From Hydrogenophaga sp. (GTDB lineage: Bacteria > Pseudomonadota > Gammaproteobacteria > Burkholderiales > Burkholderiaceae_C), in contig NZ_JAUSOO010000052.1 of assembly GCF_030656115.1 (NCBI RefSeq), forward strand, positions 1 to 61,470: a stretch of DNA of 61,470 nucleotides, written 5' to 3'. A model generated the notes under the pieces. It was not told where the DNA came from and made no database searches. It was given only the letters and a program-made list of their open reading frames with translations. Shown in pieces: positions 17,406-25,821 of the stretch; within the stretch, counting starts at the first letter, position 1, and each line of letters begins with the position of its first letter. The position numbers were made by a program, and so were the translations under genes.

Positions 17406-18208
17406 GGCACCGGCGCCAGGTGCTGGGCGCACTGGTAGGCACCCTGCTTCTTTTCAGTGGTGCGGCGCAGGCTCAACAAGCGAGCCGCCTGCTCAGCCTC
17501 ACGCTGCCCGCCGGGCCGGGGCCACACCCGGCCGTCATCCTGCTTCATGGATGCTCCGGCATTCTGGACAACCAGCCGATGTGGCAACAATTCCTGCGCG
17601 ACCGTGGCTATGCGAGCGCCAACGTGGACAGTTTCACACTTCGCCGCGTGAGCGAGATATGCACCGACTTCACGCGCGTGCGCATGCCCGACCGGGTGCG
17701 CGATGCCTACGACGCGCTGGTGGAAATGGCGGACCGACCCGACATCGATGCCCAGCGCATTGCGGTGATGGGCTTTTCCAATGGGGGCGTGGCCACGCTG
17801 GCGGCATTGACCCGCGCGGTGGAGTCGCAGCTGATGCCGGGCAGTCCACGCTTTCGCGCTGGCGTGGCCGTGTATCCCGACTGTGCCCTGACCAGCCCAC
17901 GCTTTTATGCGCCGATCCTCACCCTCATCGGCGAACTCGACGACTGGACGCCGTCCGCCGAGTGCGTGACGCTGGGACAAAAAATTGCACCGGGGCGCCC
18001 TGCGTTCACCACCAACGTCCTACCCAAGGCGCACCATGCGTTCGACAACCTGAACCAGCCATATCACTACGACGGCAACGCGCGCAACCTCCACAAGCAC
18101 AACGGCTATGGTGCCACCGTGGAAGGCAATCGGCCCGCCACAGAGCTGGCACGCCAAGCGGTCGAAATTTTCCTGAAGCAGGCCTTGGTGCCAGCCGAGG
18201 GCCACTGA
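17402..18208 (+). CDS. Secreted dienelactone hydrolase-like alpha/beta hydrolase
   Basis: A 268-residue alpha/beta hydrolase with a signal peptide (MRHRRQVLGALVG... to AQA before QQASRL). The nucleophile elbow is GFSNGG with S126, the acid is D180 or D181 in IGELDDWTPS, and the histidine is in PKAHHAFD (~211-212). VILLHGCSG supplies the oxyanion region. The DLH family acts on lactones or esters; the substrate is unknown. It overlaps the upstream gene by four bases (ATGA), so both are secreted or periplasmic and co-expressed. Confidence 0.82.
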   Translation: MRHRRQVLGALVGTLLLFSGAAQAQQASRLLSLTLPAGPGPHPAVILLHGCSGILDNQPMWQQFLRDRGYASANVDSFTLRRVSEICTDFTRVRMPDRVRDAYDALVEMADRPDIDAQRIAVMGFSNGGVATLAALTRAVESQLMPGSPRFRAGVAVYPDCALTSPRFYAPILTLIGELDDWTPSAECVTLGQKIAPGRPAFTTNVLPKAHHAFDNLNQPYHYDGNARNLHKHNGYGATVEGNRPATELARQAVEIFLKQALVPAEGH

Positions 18209-18271
18209 TCCTCCGTGCCTGCAGCAGCGGGCAAGGCCAGGGCGCTGACCTTGTCGGTCGCCGAGGCAGCA

Positions 18272-19264
18272 TCAGGGCAGCAGCACGGTACAGCCCGTCG
18301 TGGCCCGTGCTTCCAGGCTCTCATGGGCCTGGCGCACCTCGGTCAGCGCAAAGCGCTGGTCAATGCGAATCTTCACCGCACCGCTTTGCACCACGGCAAA
18401 CAAATCGTCGGCCATGGCCTGCGTGCGTTCGCGGCTGGTGATGTGGCTGAACAGCGTCTGGCGGGTCACGTAAATGGAGCCCTTGGGGCCCAGAATGCCC
18501 GGCGCAAACGGCGCCACCGGGCCGCTGGCGTTGCCAAAGCTCACCATCAGGCCAAACGGCATCAGGCAGTCCAGCGACTTGTCAAACGTGTCTTTGCCCA
18601 CCGAGTCGTACACCACTTTTACGCCCTTGCCGCCGGTGATCTCTTTCACCCGGGCGGCAAAGTCTTCGGTGCGGTAGTTGATGGTGAACTCGGCGCCGTG
18701 CTCGCGGGCCAGCGCGCATTTTTCGTCCGACCCCGCCGTGCCGATCAAGCGCAAACCCAGCGCTTTCGCCCACTGGCAGGCAATCAGGCCCACGCCACCG
18801 GCGGCGGCATGAAACAGCACAAAGTCACCGGCCTCCAGGCCTTCCACCGGTTTACAACGCTTGAGCAAATACTGCGCCGTCAGGCCCTTGAGCATCATGG
18901 CCGCACCGGTTTCGAAGCCGATCGCGTCGGGCAGCTTGCACACGTTCATGGCCGGCATCACGCGCACATCGCAGTAGCTGCCGGGTGGGTTGGCGGCGTA
19001 GGCGGCGCGGTCGCCCGGGGCGAGGTGGCTCACGCCCTCACCCACCGCCTCCACCACGCCAGCGCCTTCCATGCCCAGCGCCAACGGCATGGGGTTGGGG
19101 TACAGGCCGGTGCGCTGGTACACGTCGATGAAGTTCAGGCCGATGGCGTGGTGGCGAATGCGCACCTGACCCGGGCCGGGTGCACCGACCTCCACGGTGT
19201 CGATCACAAGCTGCTCGGGGCCACCATGGGCGTGGATGCGCACGGCGCGGCTGGTCTGGGTCAT
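18272..19264 (-). CDS. NADPH:quinone oxidoreductase (zeta-crystallin family)
   Basis: A 330-residue MDR-superfamily oxidoreductase without the structural or catalytic zinc Cys pattern. The N-terminal part has HAHGGPEQL and GLNFIDVYQRTGLYP, and the Rossmann region has HAAAGGVGLIACQWAKALG (~145-163). These are signatures of the Qor/QOR1 family, which reduce quinones or enones with NADPH. The ATG at 19264 has GAGGAGA upstream. The stop at 18272 converges with the hydrolase gene on the other strand. Confidence 0.9.
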   Translation of the reverse strand: MTQTSRAVRIHAHGGPEQLVIDTVEVGAPGPGQVRIRHHAIGLNFIDVYQRTGLYPNPMPLALGMEGAGVVEAVGEGVSHLAPGDRAAYAANPPGSYCDVRVMPAMNVCKLPDAIGFETGAAMMLKGLTAQYLLKRCKPVEGLEAGDFVLFHAAAGGVGLIACQWAKALGLRLIGTAGSDEKCALAREHGAEFTINYRTEDFAARVKEITGGKGVKVVYDSVGKDTFDKSLDCLMPFGLMVSFGNASGPVAPFAPGILGPKGSIYVTRQTLFSHITSRERTQAMADDLFAVVQSGAVKIRIDQRFALTEVRQAHESLEARATTGCTVLLP

Positions 19265-19420
19265 GGGAATCTCCTCGTCGTTGTGGGAAAAACAAAAGCC
19301 TGAAGGCCTTTGCGGTGGAAGAAGCCCGCCATGCTGCCACGAAACGCCGCCTGCACCTGCGCGACAGCACCGCAGCCCCTGACCACAGGGGGGCTTGGCG
19401 CGGTTGTTACAGTGCAGGCC

Positions 19421-20359
19421 ATGCCGCACACCGCCTCCGCCCGCCTCACGCCCGCCACCGTCGCCCTGCTGGTGATTCCACCGCTCATGTGGGCCGGCAA
19501 TGCCGTGGTGGGCCGGATGATGCAGGGCGTGTTGCCGCCCATCACCTTCAACCTGCTGCGCTGGTCGCTGGCGCTGCTGATCTTGCTGCCCGTGGCGGGC
19601 TGGGTGTTGCGCCCCGGCAGCCCGCTGTGGCCGCACTGGCGGCGCTTTGCGCTGCTCGGTCTGCTGGGCGTGGGGCTGTACAACGCGCTGCAATACATGG
19701 CTTTGAAAACCTCCACACCGCTCAACGTCACGCTGGTGGCCTCCAGCACACCGGTGTGGATGCTGTTGCTGGGGCGGCTGTTTTACGGCGTGTCCGTTTC
19801 CCGCCGTGCCGCGCTGGGTGCAGCGCTGTCGCTCGCGGGCGTGGCCACGGTGCTGTCGCGTGGCGAACTGGCGCAGCTGCAGGCGGTGCAACTGGTGCCC
19901 GGCGACGGCTGGATGCTGCTGGCCGCACTGGTCTGGGCATGGTACAGCTGGCTGCTGGCCAAACCCAAACCAGGCAGCGAGCCCGCCGCCATCAAGGCCG
20001 ACTGGGCCGCTTTTTTGCTGGCACAGATGGCCATGGGTGTGGTGTGGTCCAGCACCATGGTGGCGGTCGAATGGAGCCTGTTGCCCACCCTGCCGGCTGG
20101 GCAACACCACATCCAGTGGGGCTGGCCGCTGGCTGGCGCCCTCTTGTTTGTGGCCATCGGCCCGTCGCTGCTGGCCTACCGCTGCTGGGGCGCCGGTGTG
20201 GGCCGCGTCGGGCCGTCCATTGCCAGCTTTTTCACCAACCTCACGCCGCTGTTTGCTGCGCTCATGTCGGCCACGCTGCTGGGTGACATGCCCCGGCTGT
20301 ACCACGCGGCGGGGTTTGCGCTGATTGTGGGCGGGATTGTGGTGAGCTCGCGGCGCTGA
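19421..20359 (+). CDS. EamA-family (DMT superfamily) transporter
   Basis: An integral inner-membrane protein of 312 residues with about ten hydrophobic segments in two repeated EamA domains; the first contains MWAGNAVVGRMM and TSTPLNVTLVASSTPVWMLLL, the second YRCWGAGVGRVGPSIASFFTNLTPLFAALM. This family exports amino acids, nucleobases or other metabolites. The substrate is unknown. The ATG at 19421 (MPHTASARL) is taken because upstream codons do not extend the membrane pattern. It is convergent with the chromate transporter gene. Confidence 0.85.
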   Translation: MPHTASARLTPATVALLVIPPLMWAGNAVVGRMMQGVLPPITFNLLRWSLALLILLPVAGWVLRPGSPLWPHWRRFALLGLLGVGLYNALQYMALKTSTPLNVTLVASSTPVWMLLLGRLFYGVSVSRRAALGAALSLAGVATVLSRGELAQLQAVQLVPGDGWMLLAALVWAWYSWLLAKPKPGSEPAAIKADWAAFLLAQMAMGVVWSSTMVAVEWSLLPTLPAGQHHIQWGWPLAGALLFVAIGPSLLAYRCWGAGVGRVGPSIASFFTNLTPLFAALMSATLLGDMPRLYHAAGFALIVGGIVVSSRR

Positions 20360-20369
20360 ACAATCAAGC

Positions 20370-20942
20370 TCATACCCAACCGAGCGCTCCCAGCGCAGCC
20401 CCGGCCAAGAGGACCCATAGCAAGTGCACTTTTGTGCGCCACAGCAGCACCAGTGCCCCTGCACCCACGAACCAGAACGTCCAAGGCGTCTGCGGGTTCA
20501 CGCTGGGTGCCATGAGGAGCCATGCCGTGGACATGAGCAGCGCGACCACCAGCGGCGTCATGCCTTGCTTGAAGGCCCTGACGCCATAGTGCGCCTGGTT
20601 GCGCTGTGCCCAACGCGTGGCCCACAGTGTGAGCAACGAACTGGGGAGCACGATACCCAGCAGGCACAACAAAGAGCCCAACAAGGCCCAGTGGACACCG
20701 CCCGCATTGATGCCAACATGCCACCCCATCAGCGCCACGAACAACACATTCGGGCCCGGCGCGATTTGCGCCAACGCCACCGATGAAGTGAACTGTGCGT
20801 CACTCAGCCAGGCTTGCTGGACCACCAGGTAGCGGTGCATGCCCGGTACCACACTGATACCGCCACCCACAGCCAACAAAGACAGGCCCATGAAATGCAC
20901 AAACAAACTGACCCAATCCAGGGTTGACAGTTCAACGTTCAT
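20370..20942 (-). CDS. chrA: Chromate transporter, half-size (second of pair)
   Basis: A 190-residue membrane protein of the short-chain CHR family. It has the family motifs LAVGGGISVVPGMHRYLV and ALAQIAPGPNVLFVALMGW. Half-size ChrA proteins work as pairs encoded in tandem, with opposite membrane topology. The start (MNVELS) at 20942 overlaps the upstream half gene by 11 bases. Homologues export chromate in antiport with sulfate, but natural roles vary. It is the last gene of the long minus-strand run. Confidence 0.85.
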   Translation of the reverse strand: MNVELSTLDWVSLFVHFMGLSLLAVGGGISVVPGMHRYLVVQQAWLSDAQFTSSVALAQIAPGPNVLFVALMGWHVGINAGGVHWALLGSLLCLLGIVLPSSLLTLWATRWAQRNQAHYGVRAFKQGMTPLVVALLMSTAWLLMAPSVNPQTPWTFWFVGAGALVLLWRTKVHLLWVLLAGAALGALGWV

Positions 20943-21549
20943 CTGCCCCCCCTTTGGCCAACGCTGTCGCAACAAGGCACCGGTAAGTCCACAGGCAAGA
21001 AGCGCCACCCACCAGCAGCAACACCCACAGAAGTGGCCATTTGAGCAACACAACACAGATTACCGTGGCCAGGCCCGCCAAGGCACAGAAAATTCGCCCC
21101 CCGGGGTGCGTGCCCAGCGCGGGTATGAGCTTGAACGCCGTGGTCATGATCAGCGCGGCCACAACCAAGCCCATGCCCCGCAGTGCGCCCTGAACCTGAG
21201 GCAAATGGCTCAGGCTCATGAACCCGATGGCGAGCACCACAACAATGACAAAGGGAAAAACGAACAAGCCCGCTACCGACACCAACGCACCGCGTGAGCC
21301 CATGAATCGGTCCCCAAGCATGACCGCGAGATTGGCCACATTCGGCCCGGGGAGAATTTGCGCAACCGCCCAATCCTCCAGAAAACCCTGCCGGGAGAGC
21401 CAGCGTTTTCGTTCCACCAACTCACGCTGGGTAATGGCCATGACCCCACCAAAGCCCTGCAGGGCCAGCAGGCTGAAAGACCAGAACAGGTCCCAGAGCG
21501 TATTTGGAGGAGCCAGAGGCTCGGTACTGATGGAAGATATTTTGGTCAT
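20932..21549 (-). CDS. chrA: Chromate transporter, half-size (first of pair)
   Basis: A 205-residue short-chain CHR protein. FSLLALQGFGGVMAITQRELVERKRWLS and VAQILPGPNVANLAVMLGDRF are the hallmark motifs. It is translated from ATG at 21549 and its 3' end overlaps the second half gene by 11 bases, which suggests translational coupling and a heterodimer. It lies 33 bases downstream of the PrpF-Bug fusion gene, so it may be read through from the carboxylate locus without sharing its function. Confidence 0.85.
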   Translation of the reverse strand: MTKISSISTEPLAPPNTLWDLFWSFSLLALQGFGGVMAITQRELVERKRWLSRQGFLEDWAVAQILPGPNVANLAVMLGDRFMGSRGALVSVAGLFVFPFVIVVVLAIGFMSLSHLPQVQGALRGMGLVVAALIMTTAFKLIPALGTHPGGRIFCALAGLATVICVVLLKWPLLWVLLLVGGASCLWTYRCLVATALAKGGADER

Positions 21550-21582
21550 TGGCTTGCGACTGATCGCTCGTTTCTTTGGTCT

Positions 21583-23613
21583 TCAATCAAAGCTCATGTC
21601 GGGGCGCAAACCGGCTTGGCGCGCCACCCCTTGCCAGCGCTCGGCCTCTGCCATCAACAAATCGTGCAGTTGACCCGGTGTCGAGGACTGCACCTGGGCA
21701 CCGTCTGCCTCCATCCGGGCCCCGATATCGGGGTCTTTCAACACATCATTGAGCGCGGTGTTGAGCTGGCGAACCACCGAAGGAGCCGTCTTGGCAGGCG
21801 CAAACAAGGCGTACCACTGGGTCATCTCAACCCCGGATACCCCCGCTTGCGTCAGCGTTGGGGTTTCGGGCATAGCCACCAGGCGCGCGGGGCCGGCCAC
21901 CGCCAGAGCCTTGAGCCGACCACTGCGAAGATAAGGCTGAGCCGTGAACAAGCTGGGGAACATCAGGTGCACCAGGCCACCCGCCACGTCTGCAATGGCC
22001 GGTGCAGCCCCCGAGTAATCCACGCGTTTCAACTGCACACCGGTTTGCAAGCAGAACAGTTCTGCCGCGAAATGCGGCACAGTCCCCTCGCCGGCTGAGG
22101 CATAGCTCAGACGCCCGGGCGATTCACGAATCAGACGAACGAGTTCTTGCACGTTTGCTACCGGGAGCGACGCCGGCACCACGAGCAACGTCGGCGAGTA
22201 GCCAATCAAGCCGATGGGCGAGAAGTCTGCCATCGGGTCATAGCGAAGTTTCTGAAGGGCCGGATTGATGGCGTGCGTGGCTATGTAGCCGAACATCAGC
22301 GTGTGACCGTCGGGCTGTGCTGCAGCCACGTACTCGCATGCAATGCTGCCGTTGGCACCTGCTCGGTTGTCCACCACCACGGATTGCCCCAGCAAGGGCC
22401 CCAGCTTGCGCGTGAGCGTACGCGCCATGGTGTCGTTGCCACCGCCCGCACTGGTGGGCACGATCACATGCACCTCGCGCTGCGGAAATTGACGGTGCGT
22501 TTGCGCTTCGGGCGCTCCGGCACCCTCTTTGAGGCTCGGCGGGAACACGTAACCCGGCAAATGCAGCAAGCCCTGCATGATCTTTCGTGCGGTACGAACG
22601 AGGGCCGCACTCTGCACGGAAGCACCCTCCCCTTCCCCTTGAAGCACCACCTCCACGTCGATTTGACCGGCTGGATGCAACACAACCAGCGGATGAAGAC
22701 CCGCTGGCCGAGCCGCGCCACTGGCCACGGTACCTGGCAATGCGAACGCTGTGGCCACACCAATGGCGCCTGTGACCGCGTGAGATGCGTGGCATTTGTG
22801 TGGTGTGAAGTAGCGAGAAGTGATGCTGTTGGGCGCATCGCCAGCGCTCACCAGCACCGGTTTGGGTATCACACTGCCTGAAACGTCACCCAGACCCATG
22901 CGCTGGCCCGCAAGCAGGCGCAGCGCCTCAATGCGCGCTAGGAGCCCCGTATTCGCGTCAAGCTCAGCGGGACGTTCCCGGCCAGTGAGGCCAATATCAC
23001 TGGCTCGAAGCACCATGATCGGCATCGCAGCGTCAATGCAGGTGACCTCCAGGCCATCGATGCAGTCGATGCGCTGGCCGGTGGGGAATAGTTTCCCGGT
23101 GACCGCACCCCATGCATCCAGGAAGTTCAGCAGAACAGGTGCCGAGGTGCCCGCCACCCCGTCGATGCGGGCATCGCCCTCATAGGTCACCTTGCCGCCA
23201 GGAGTGCACACCGTCACCTCAATCTGGGAGCCTGTGTTCACGTTGAAAATGCGCACCGTGGTCTTGCCATCCTGTGCCGTGATCAGCCCTTGATCTATCG
23301 CAAACGGTGCCACGCCCGAGAGCATGTTGCCGCAGTTGGGCCGCGTGTCCACCGACTGGTGCCCTACACCCACCTGGGCGAACAGGTAGTCGAGATCGCA
23401 GTCGCTGCGGGTGGAACGCGACACGATGGCCACCTTGCTGTTGAGCGTACTGCCGCCGCCCAAGCCATCCAGCTGAAGGGGGTCGGAAGCCCCAATGGCA
23501 CCGATCAGCGCTTGGTTCCGAGCCTCATCGCCCTCGGGCAACCAGTCCCGCAAAAAGAATGGACCCCGCGAAGTACCTGCTCGCATGAGTACGCAGGGTA
23601 TGGACAAGGGCAT
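21583..23613 (-). CDS. PrpF-family isomerase fused to Bug/TctC-like binding domain
   Basis: A 676-residue fusion. Residues 1-~358 match the PrpF / 4-oxalomesaconate tautomerase / aconitate isomerase family: RAGTSRGPFF, GGGSTLNSKVAIV, RPNCGNML with the expected catalytic Cys94, and PHKCHASHAVTGA. After a short linker (360-378) residues ~379-676 match a mature Bug protein (EVHVIVPTSAGGGNDTMARTL, PDGHTLMFGY, DYSGAAPAIADVAGG). Bug proteins normally have a signal peptide; none is present, and the join falls about where it would be cleaved. The frame is continuous and no signal peptide appears in the other frames at the junction. The start at 23613 has GGAG upstream. The fused Bug part would stay in the cytosol. 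Confidence 0.85.
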   Translation of the reverse strand: MPLSIPCVLMRAGTSRGPFFLRDWLPEGDEARNQALIGAIGASDPLQLDGLGGGSTLNSKVAIVSRSTRSDCDLDYLFAQVGVGHQSVDTRPNCGNMLSGVAPFAIDQGLITAQDGKTTVRIFNVNTGSQIEVTVCTPGGKVTYEGDARIDGVAGTSAPVLLNFLDAWGAVTGKLFPTGQRIDCIDGLEVTCIDAAMPIMVLRASDIGLTGRERPAELDANTGLLARIEALRLLAGQRMGLGDVSGSVIPKPVLVSAGDAPNSITSRYFTPHKCHASHAVTGAIGVATAFALPGTVASGAARPAGLHPLVVLHPAGQIDVEVVLQGEGEGASVQSAALVRTARKIMQGLLHLPGYVFPPSLKEGAGAPEAQTHRQFPQREVHVIVPTSAGGGNDTMARTLTRKLGPLLGQSVVVDNRAGANGSIACEYVAAAQPDGHTLMFGYIATHAINPALQKLRYDPMADFSPIGLIGYSPTLLVVPASLPVANVQELVRLIRESPGRLSYASAGEGTVPHFAAELFCLQTGVQLKRVDYSGAAPAIADVAGGLVHLMFPSLFTAQPYLRSGRLKALAVAGPARLVAMPETPTLTQAGVSGVEMTQWYALFAPAKTAPSVVRQLNTALNDVLKDPDIGARMEADGAQVQSSTPGQLHDLLMAEAERWQGVARQAGLRPDMSFD

Positions 23614-23693
23614 ATAAAAACTCCAGTGAACAACCAACCGTCAGGCCACGAGGCTGACTGCACGACAGCTGACCGGTTCAGATGAGCGACAAC

Positions 23694-23723
23694 TAAAAAA
23701 GGGAGCCTTTTGTGAAAGCTCCC
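23694..23723 (-). terminator. Intrinsic terminator of the porin gene
   Basis: On the minus strand, GGGAGC and GCTCCC arms (23701-23723, extended by TTT/AAA pairs) are followed by a run of six T (23695-23700). This is a textbook Rho-independent terminator 22 bases after the porin stop codon. It separates the porin transcript from the downstream PrpF-Bug fusion. Confidence 0.88.
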
Positions 23724-23744
23724 AACCTTGAAAAAAGCGTTGTG

Positions 23745-24659
23745 TCAGAAGTTGTGGCGCAGCCCCACCATGCTGGCGTTGACGTCTGTGGCCGTCTTGC
23801 CTTTGCCGTTGCGTGTGTGGGCAGCGTAGATCATGGTGCGCTTGGACAGAGGGTAGCGACCTTCCAGCAACAGGTTGGTGTCTTTGTTGTCGGTATCACG
23901 TGCCACATCGGCAATCAGCAGGACAGGACCGGCATTCATCGATCCACCCAAGGTGAAGCCTTTGCCTCTTCCGGCTTCGGTCACATCGTGATAGCTGGCA
24001 GCCAGCTTGGCTGTGCCGAAACTGTAGGCAACACCGATGACCTGATTGCTGCCCTTGTTGCTCAGTTTGTTGTAAGACAACCCACCCGACAACGGCCCAT
24101 TCTTGTAAACAACGTTCAAATCCATCTTGCTCACGCCCGCATTGTCGGCCTTGAGAATATGCCCAATCGTGACCGTAAAACCACCCAAATTGGGTGATGT
24201 GTAGCTGATCTCATTGCTGTTGCGAGCGTTCAGGCCGGCGTACTGAAACTGGCTGCTCACCACGTTGTAATTTGCCGCGCTGGTGAGCTCCCAGGCTCTC
24301 ACACCCCAGTAGCTTGGCGTCAAGGTCCGCCCCAATTTCACAGCACCGAATCCACCACTCAGGGAGATGTTGGAAGCACGCACAAAACCCGCACTGCCGG
24401 TACCGTCCGTCGCATCCAACTGGGCTTCAAGATTGAACGAGGCCTTCAATCCACCACCGAGGTCTTCGCTACCACGCACACCCCAGCGGCTGCTGCCGTT
24501 GGTGAGCGGCGAACCACCTGCAAGCTCAACGGACTTTCCCGTGACTTTGGCCAAAGAGATATCAACCACACCATAAAGTGCAACAGAGGACTGGGCCTGA
24601 GCAACGCCTGACGCACCCAGCGATGCAAATGCGGCCAGAACAACGGATGTTTTTTTCAT
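23745..24659 (-). CDS. Outer-membrane porin (burkholderial type)
   Basis: A 304-residue Gram-negative porin. Residues 1-22 are a signal peptide ending VAQA before QSSVALYGVVDISL. The mature part has the usual SSRWGVRGSEDLGGGLKASFNLE and GAVKLGRTLTPSYWG motifs, alternating beta strands, and the C-terminal aromatic residue (RHNF) required for outer-membrane insertion. It is shorter than typical ~350-residue porins. It lies between the LysR gene and the isomerase fusion in the carboxylate locus, so it may admit the substrate across the outer membrane (inference). A strong terminator follows. Confidence 0.92.
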   Translation of the reverse strand: MKKTSVVLAAFASLGASGVAQAQSSVALYGVVDISLAKVTGKSVELAGGSPLTNGSSRWGVRGSEDLGGGLKASFNLEAQLDATDGTGSAGFVRASNISLSGGFGAVKLGRTLTPSYWGVRAWELTSAANYNVVSSQFQYAGLNARNSNEISYTSPNLGGFTVTIGHILKADNAGVSKMDLNVVYKNGPLSGGLSYNKLSNKGSNQVIGVAYSFGTAKLAASYHDVTEAGRGKGFTLGGSMNAGPVLLIADVARDTDNKDTNLLLEGRYPLSKRTMIYAAHTRNGKGKTATDVNASMVGLRHNF

Positions 24660-24784
24660 ACAGAAGGTCTCCAAAAAATAATGGGCTGAAAAACACCGAA
24701 TGGCAGACAACTGCCCGGCGCGGTGCGTGCCGATTCTGTTCAGGTGGTGCGCAGAAGAAAAGCAATCATTCGGCACGGAGTCCA

Positions 24785-25747
24785 TCACTTTTCAAGAAGG
24801 CAACTCATCTGCCGCTCGGCATGGCCGGCTGAAGAGCGGTCCAGCAGATGGGCCAGCAACTTGCGCGCGGGCAGCGACAAGGTTTCAGCAGATCGAACGC
24901 AAATCACGAACTGCTGCTGAGCCCAGGCATCGCTCAAGGGAATCAATCGCACGCCCAACTCGCGCGCATGGTTTCGCGCCGCCTCGATGGGCAGTATCGA
25001 CACCGCGTGAGACCCTCTCAACAACCGCAGGGCCGCGTAATAGCTTGCGACCTGGATGCGGCAGGTGGGATCGCAACCCAGTGCGGCCGCCTTCTTCTGC
25101 ATCAGGGCCTGCATGGAGTCGCCCTGTTGAGGATCGCAGGTGAGGCCGATGCGGTCGTATTGCAGGGTTTGCTCGAACCAGAGCTCCGGAAACCGGGCCA
25201 GCGGATGCCCAGGGTCCATGGCGACTGCGAAGTGGTCGTAGCGGTAGGGGAAGGATTCCAGGCCTTGCAGGTCCAGGAAGGCCCGGCTGATGCCGATGTC
25301 GGCGGCACCGTCTTCGATGCCACGCACCACGTCGGCGCTGCGGCGCTCTTCCAGGCTGATCGCGATGTCGGGATTCGCCTGGACAAAGGCCTGGATTTCC
25401 TCCGGCACAAACTCGGCCAATGACGACATGTTGACCAGCAGGCGCACATGACCGCGCAGACCATCGCTGTAGTCGGAGAGCTCCGCCTGCAGTTCGCGCA
25501 TGCTGCGCAGGATCTGGCGCGCATGGCGCAACAACGCGATGCCGGCGGCCGTGGGCTGTACGCCGCGTTGCCCCCGATGCAGCAGCGGGGTTCCGACCCA
25601 ATACTCCATCTCGGCCACGCGCTTGCTGATGGCCGACGCTGTGATGCACTCCCGCTCGGCTGCGGCCGCGATGGTCCCTTGATCGCACACCGTCACGAAC
25701 AGCCGCAAGCTCACCGGGTCCACGCGTCCGTTCAGGCCGGTGCTCAC
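24785..25747 (-). CDS. LysR-family transcriptional regulator
   Basis: A 320-residue LTTR. The winged-helix domain covers residues ~12-75 (LRLFVTVCDQGTIAAAAERECITASAISKRVAEME), followed by the linker helix and an effector-binding domain with FAVAMDPGHPLA. The start is GTG at 25747 with GGAGG about nine bases upstream; a downstream ATG would remove part of the HTH. It lies after tcuB and before the porin, all in the same direction, so it is positioned as the regulator of the tcu/porin segment. Its ligand is probably a di- or tricarboxylate (inference). Confidence 0.88.
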   Translation of the reverse strand: MSTGLNGRVDPVSLRLFVTVCDQGTIAAAAERECITASAISKRVAEMEYWVGTPLLHRGQRGVQPTAAGIALLRHARQILRSMRELQAELSDYSDGLRGHVRLLVNMSSLAEFVPEEIQAFVQANPDIAISLEERRSADVVRGIEDGAADIGISRAFLDLQGLESFPYRYDHFAVAMDPGHPLARFPELWFEQTLQYDRIGLTCDPQQGDSMQALMQKKAAALGCDPTCRIQVASYYAALRLLRGSHAVSILPIEAARNHARELGVRLIPLSDAWAQQQFVICVRSAETLSLPARKLLAHLLDRSSAGHAERQMSCLLEK

Positions 25748-25821
25748 TGGACCACCCTCCGTGCTGCGCTCTGCGGGGCTGAGCGCCTTCGGAACGGCCG
25801 GGCGGCGCTCATGCCATCACC

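Noticed and set aside
18272..20464. A 730-codon minus-strand frame covering the quinone oxidoreductase
   Set aside because: Only the last 330 codons match the family; the N-terminal part is the shadow of the EamA gene on the other strand.
21583..23613. 4-oxalomesaconate tautomerase of a gallate pathway
   Set aside because: No gallate dioxygenase, 4-oxalomesaconate hydratase or aldolase is present; the neighbours fit tricarboxylate and itaconate chemistry better.
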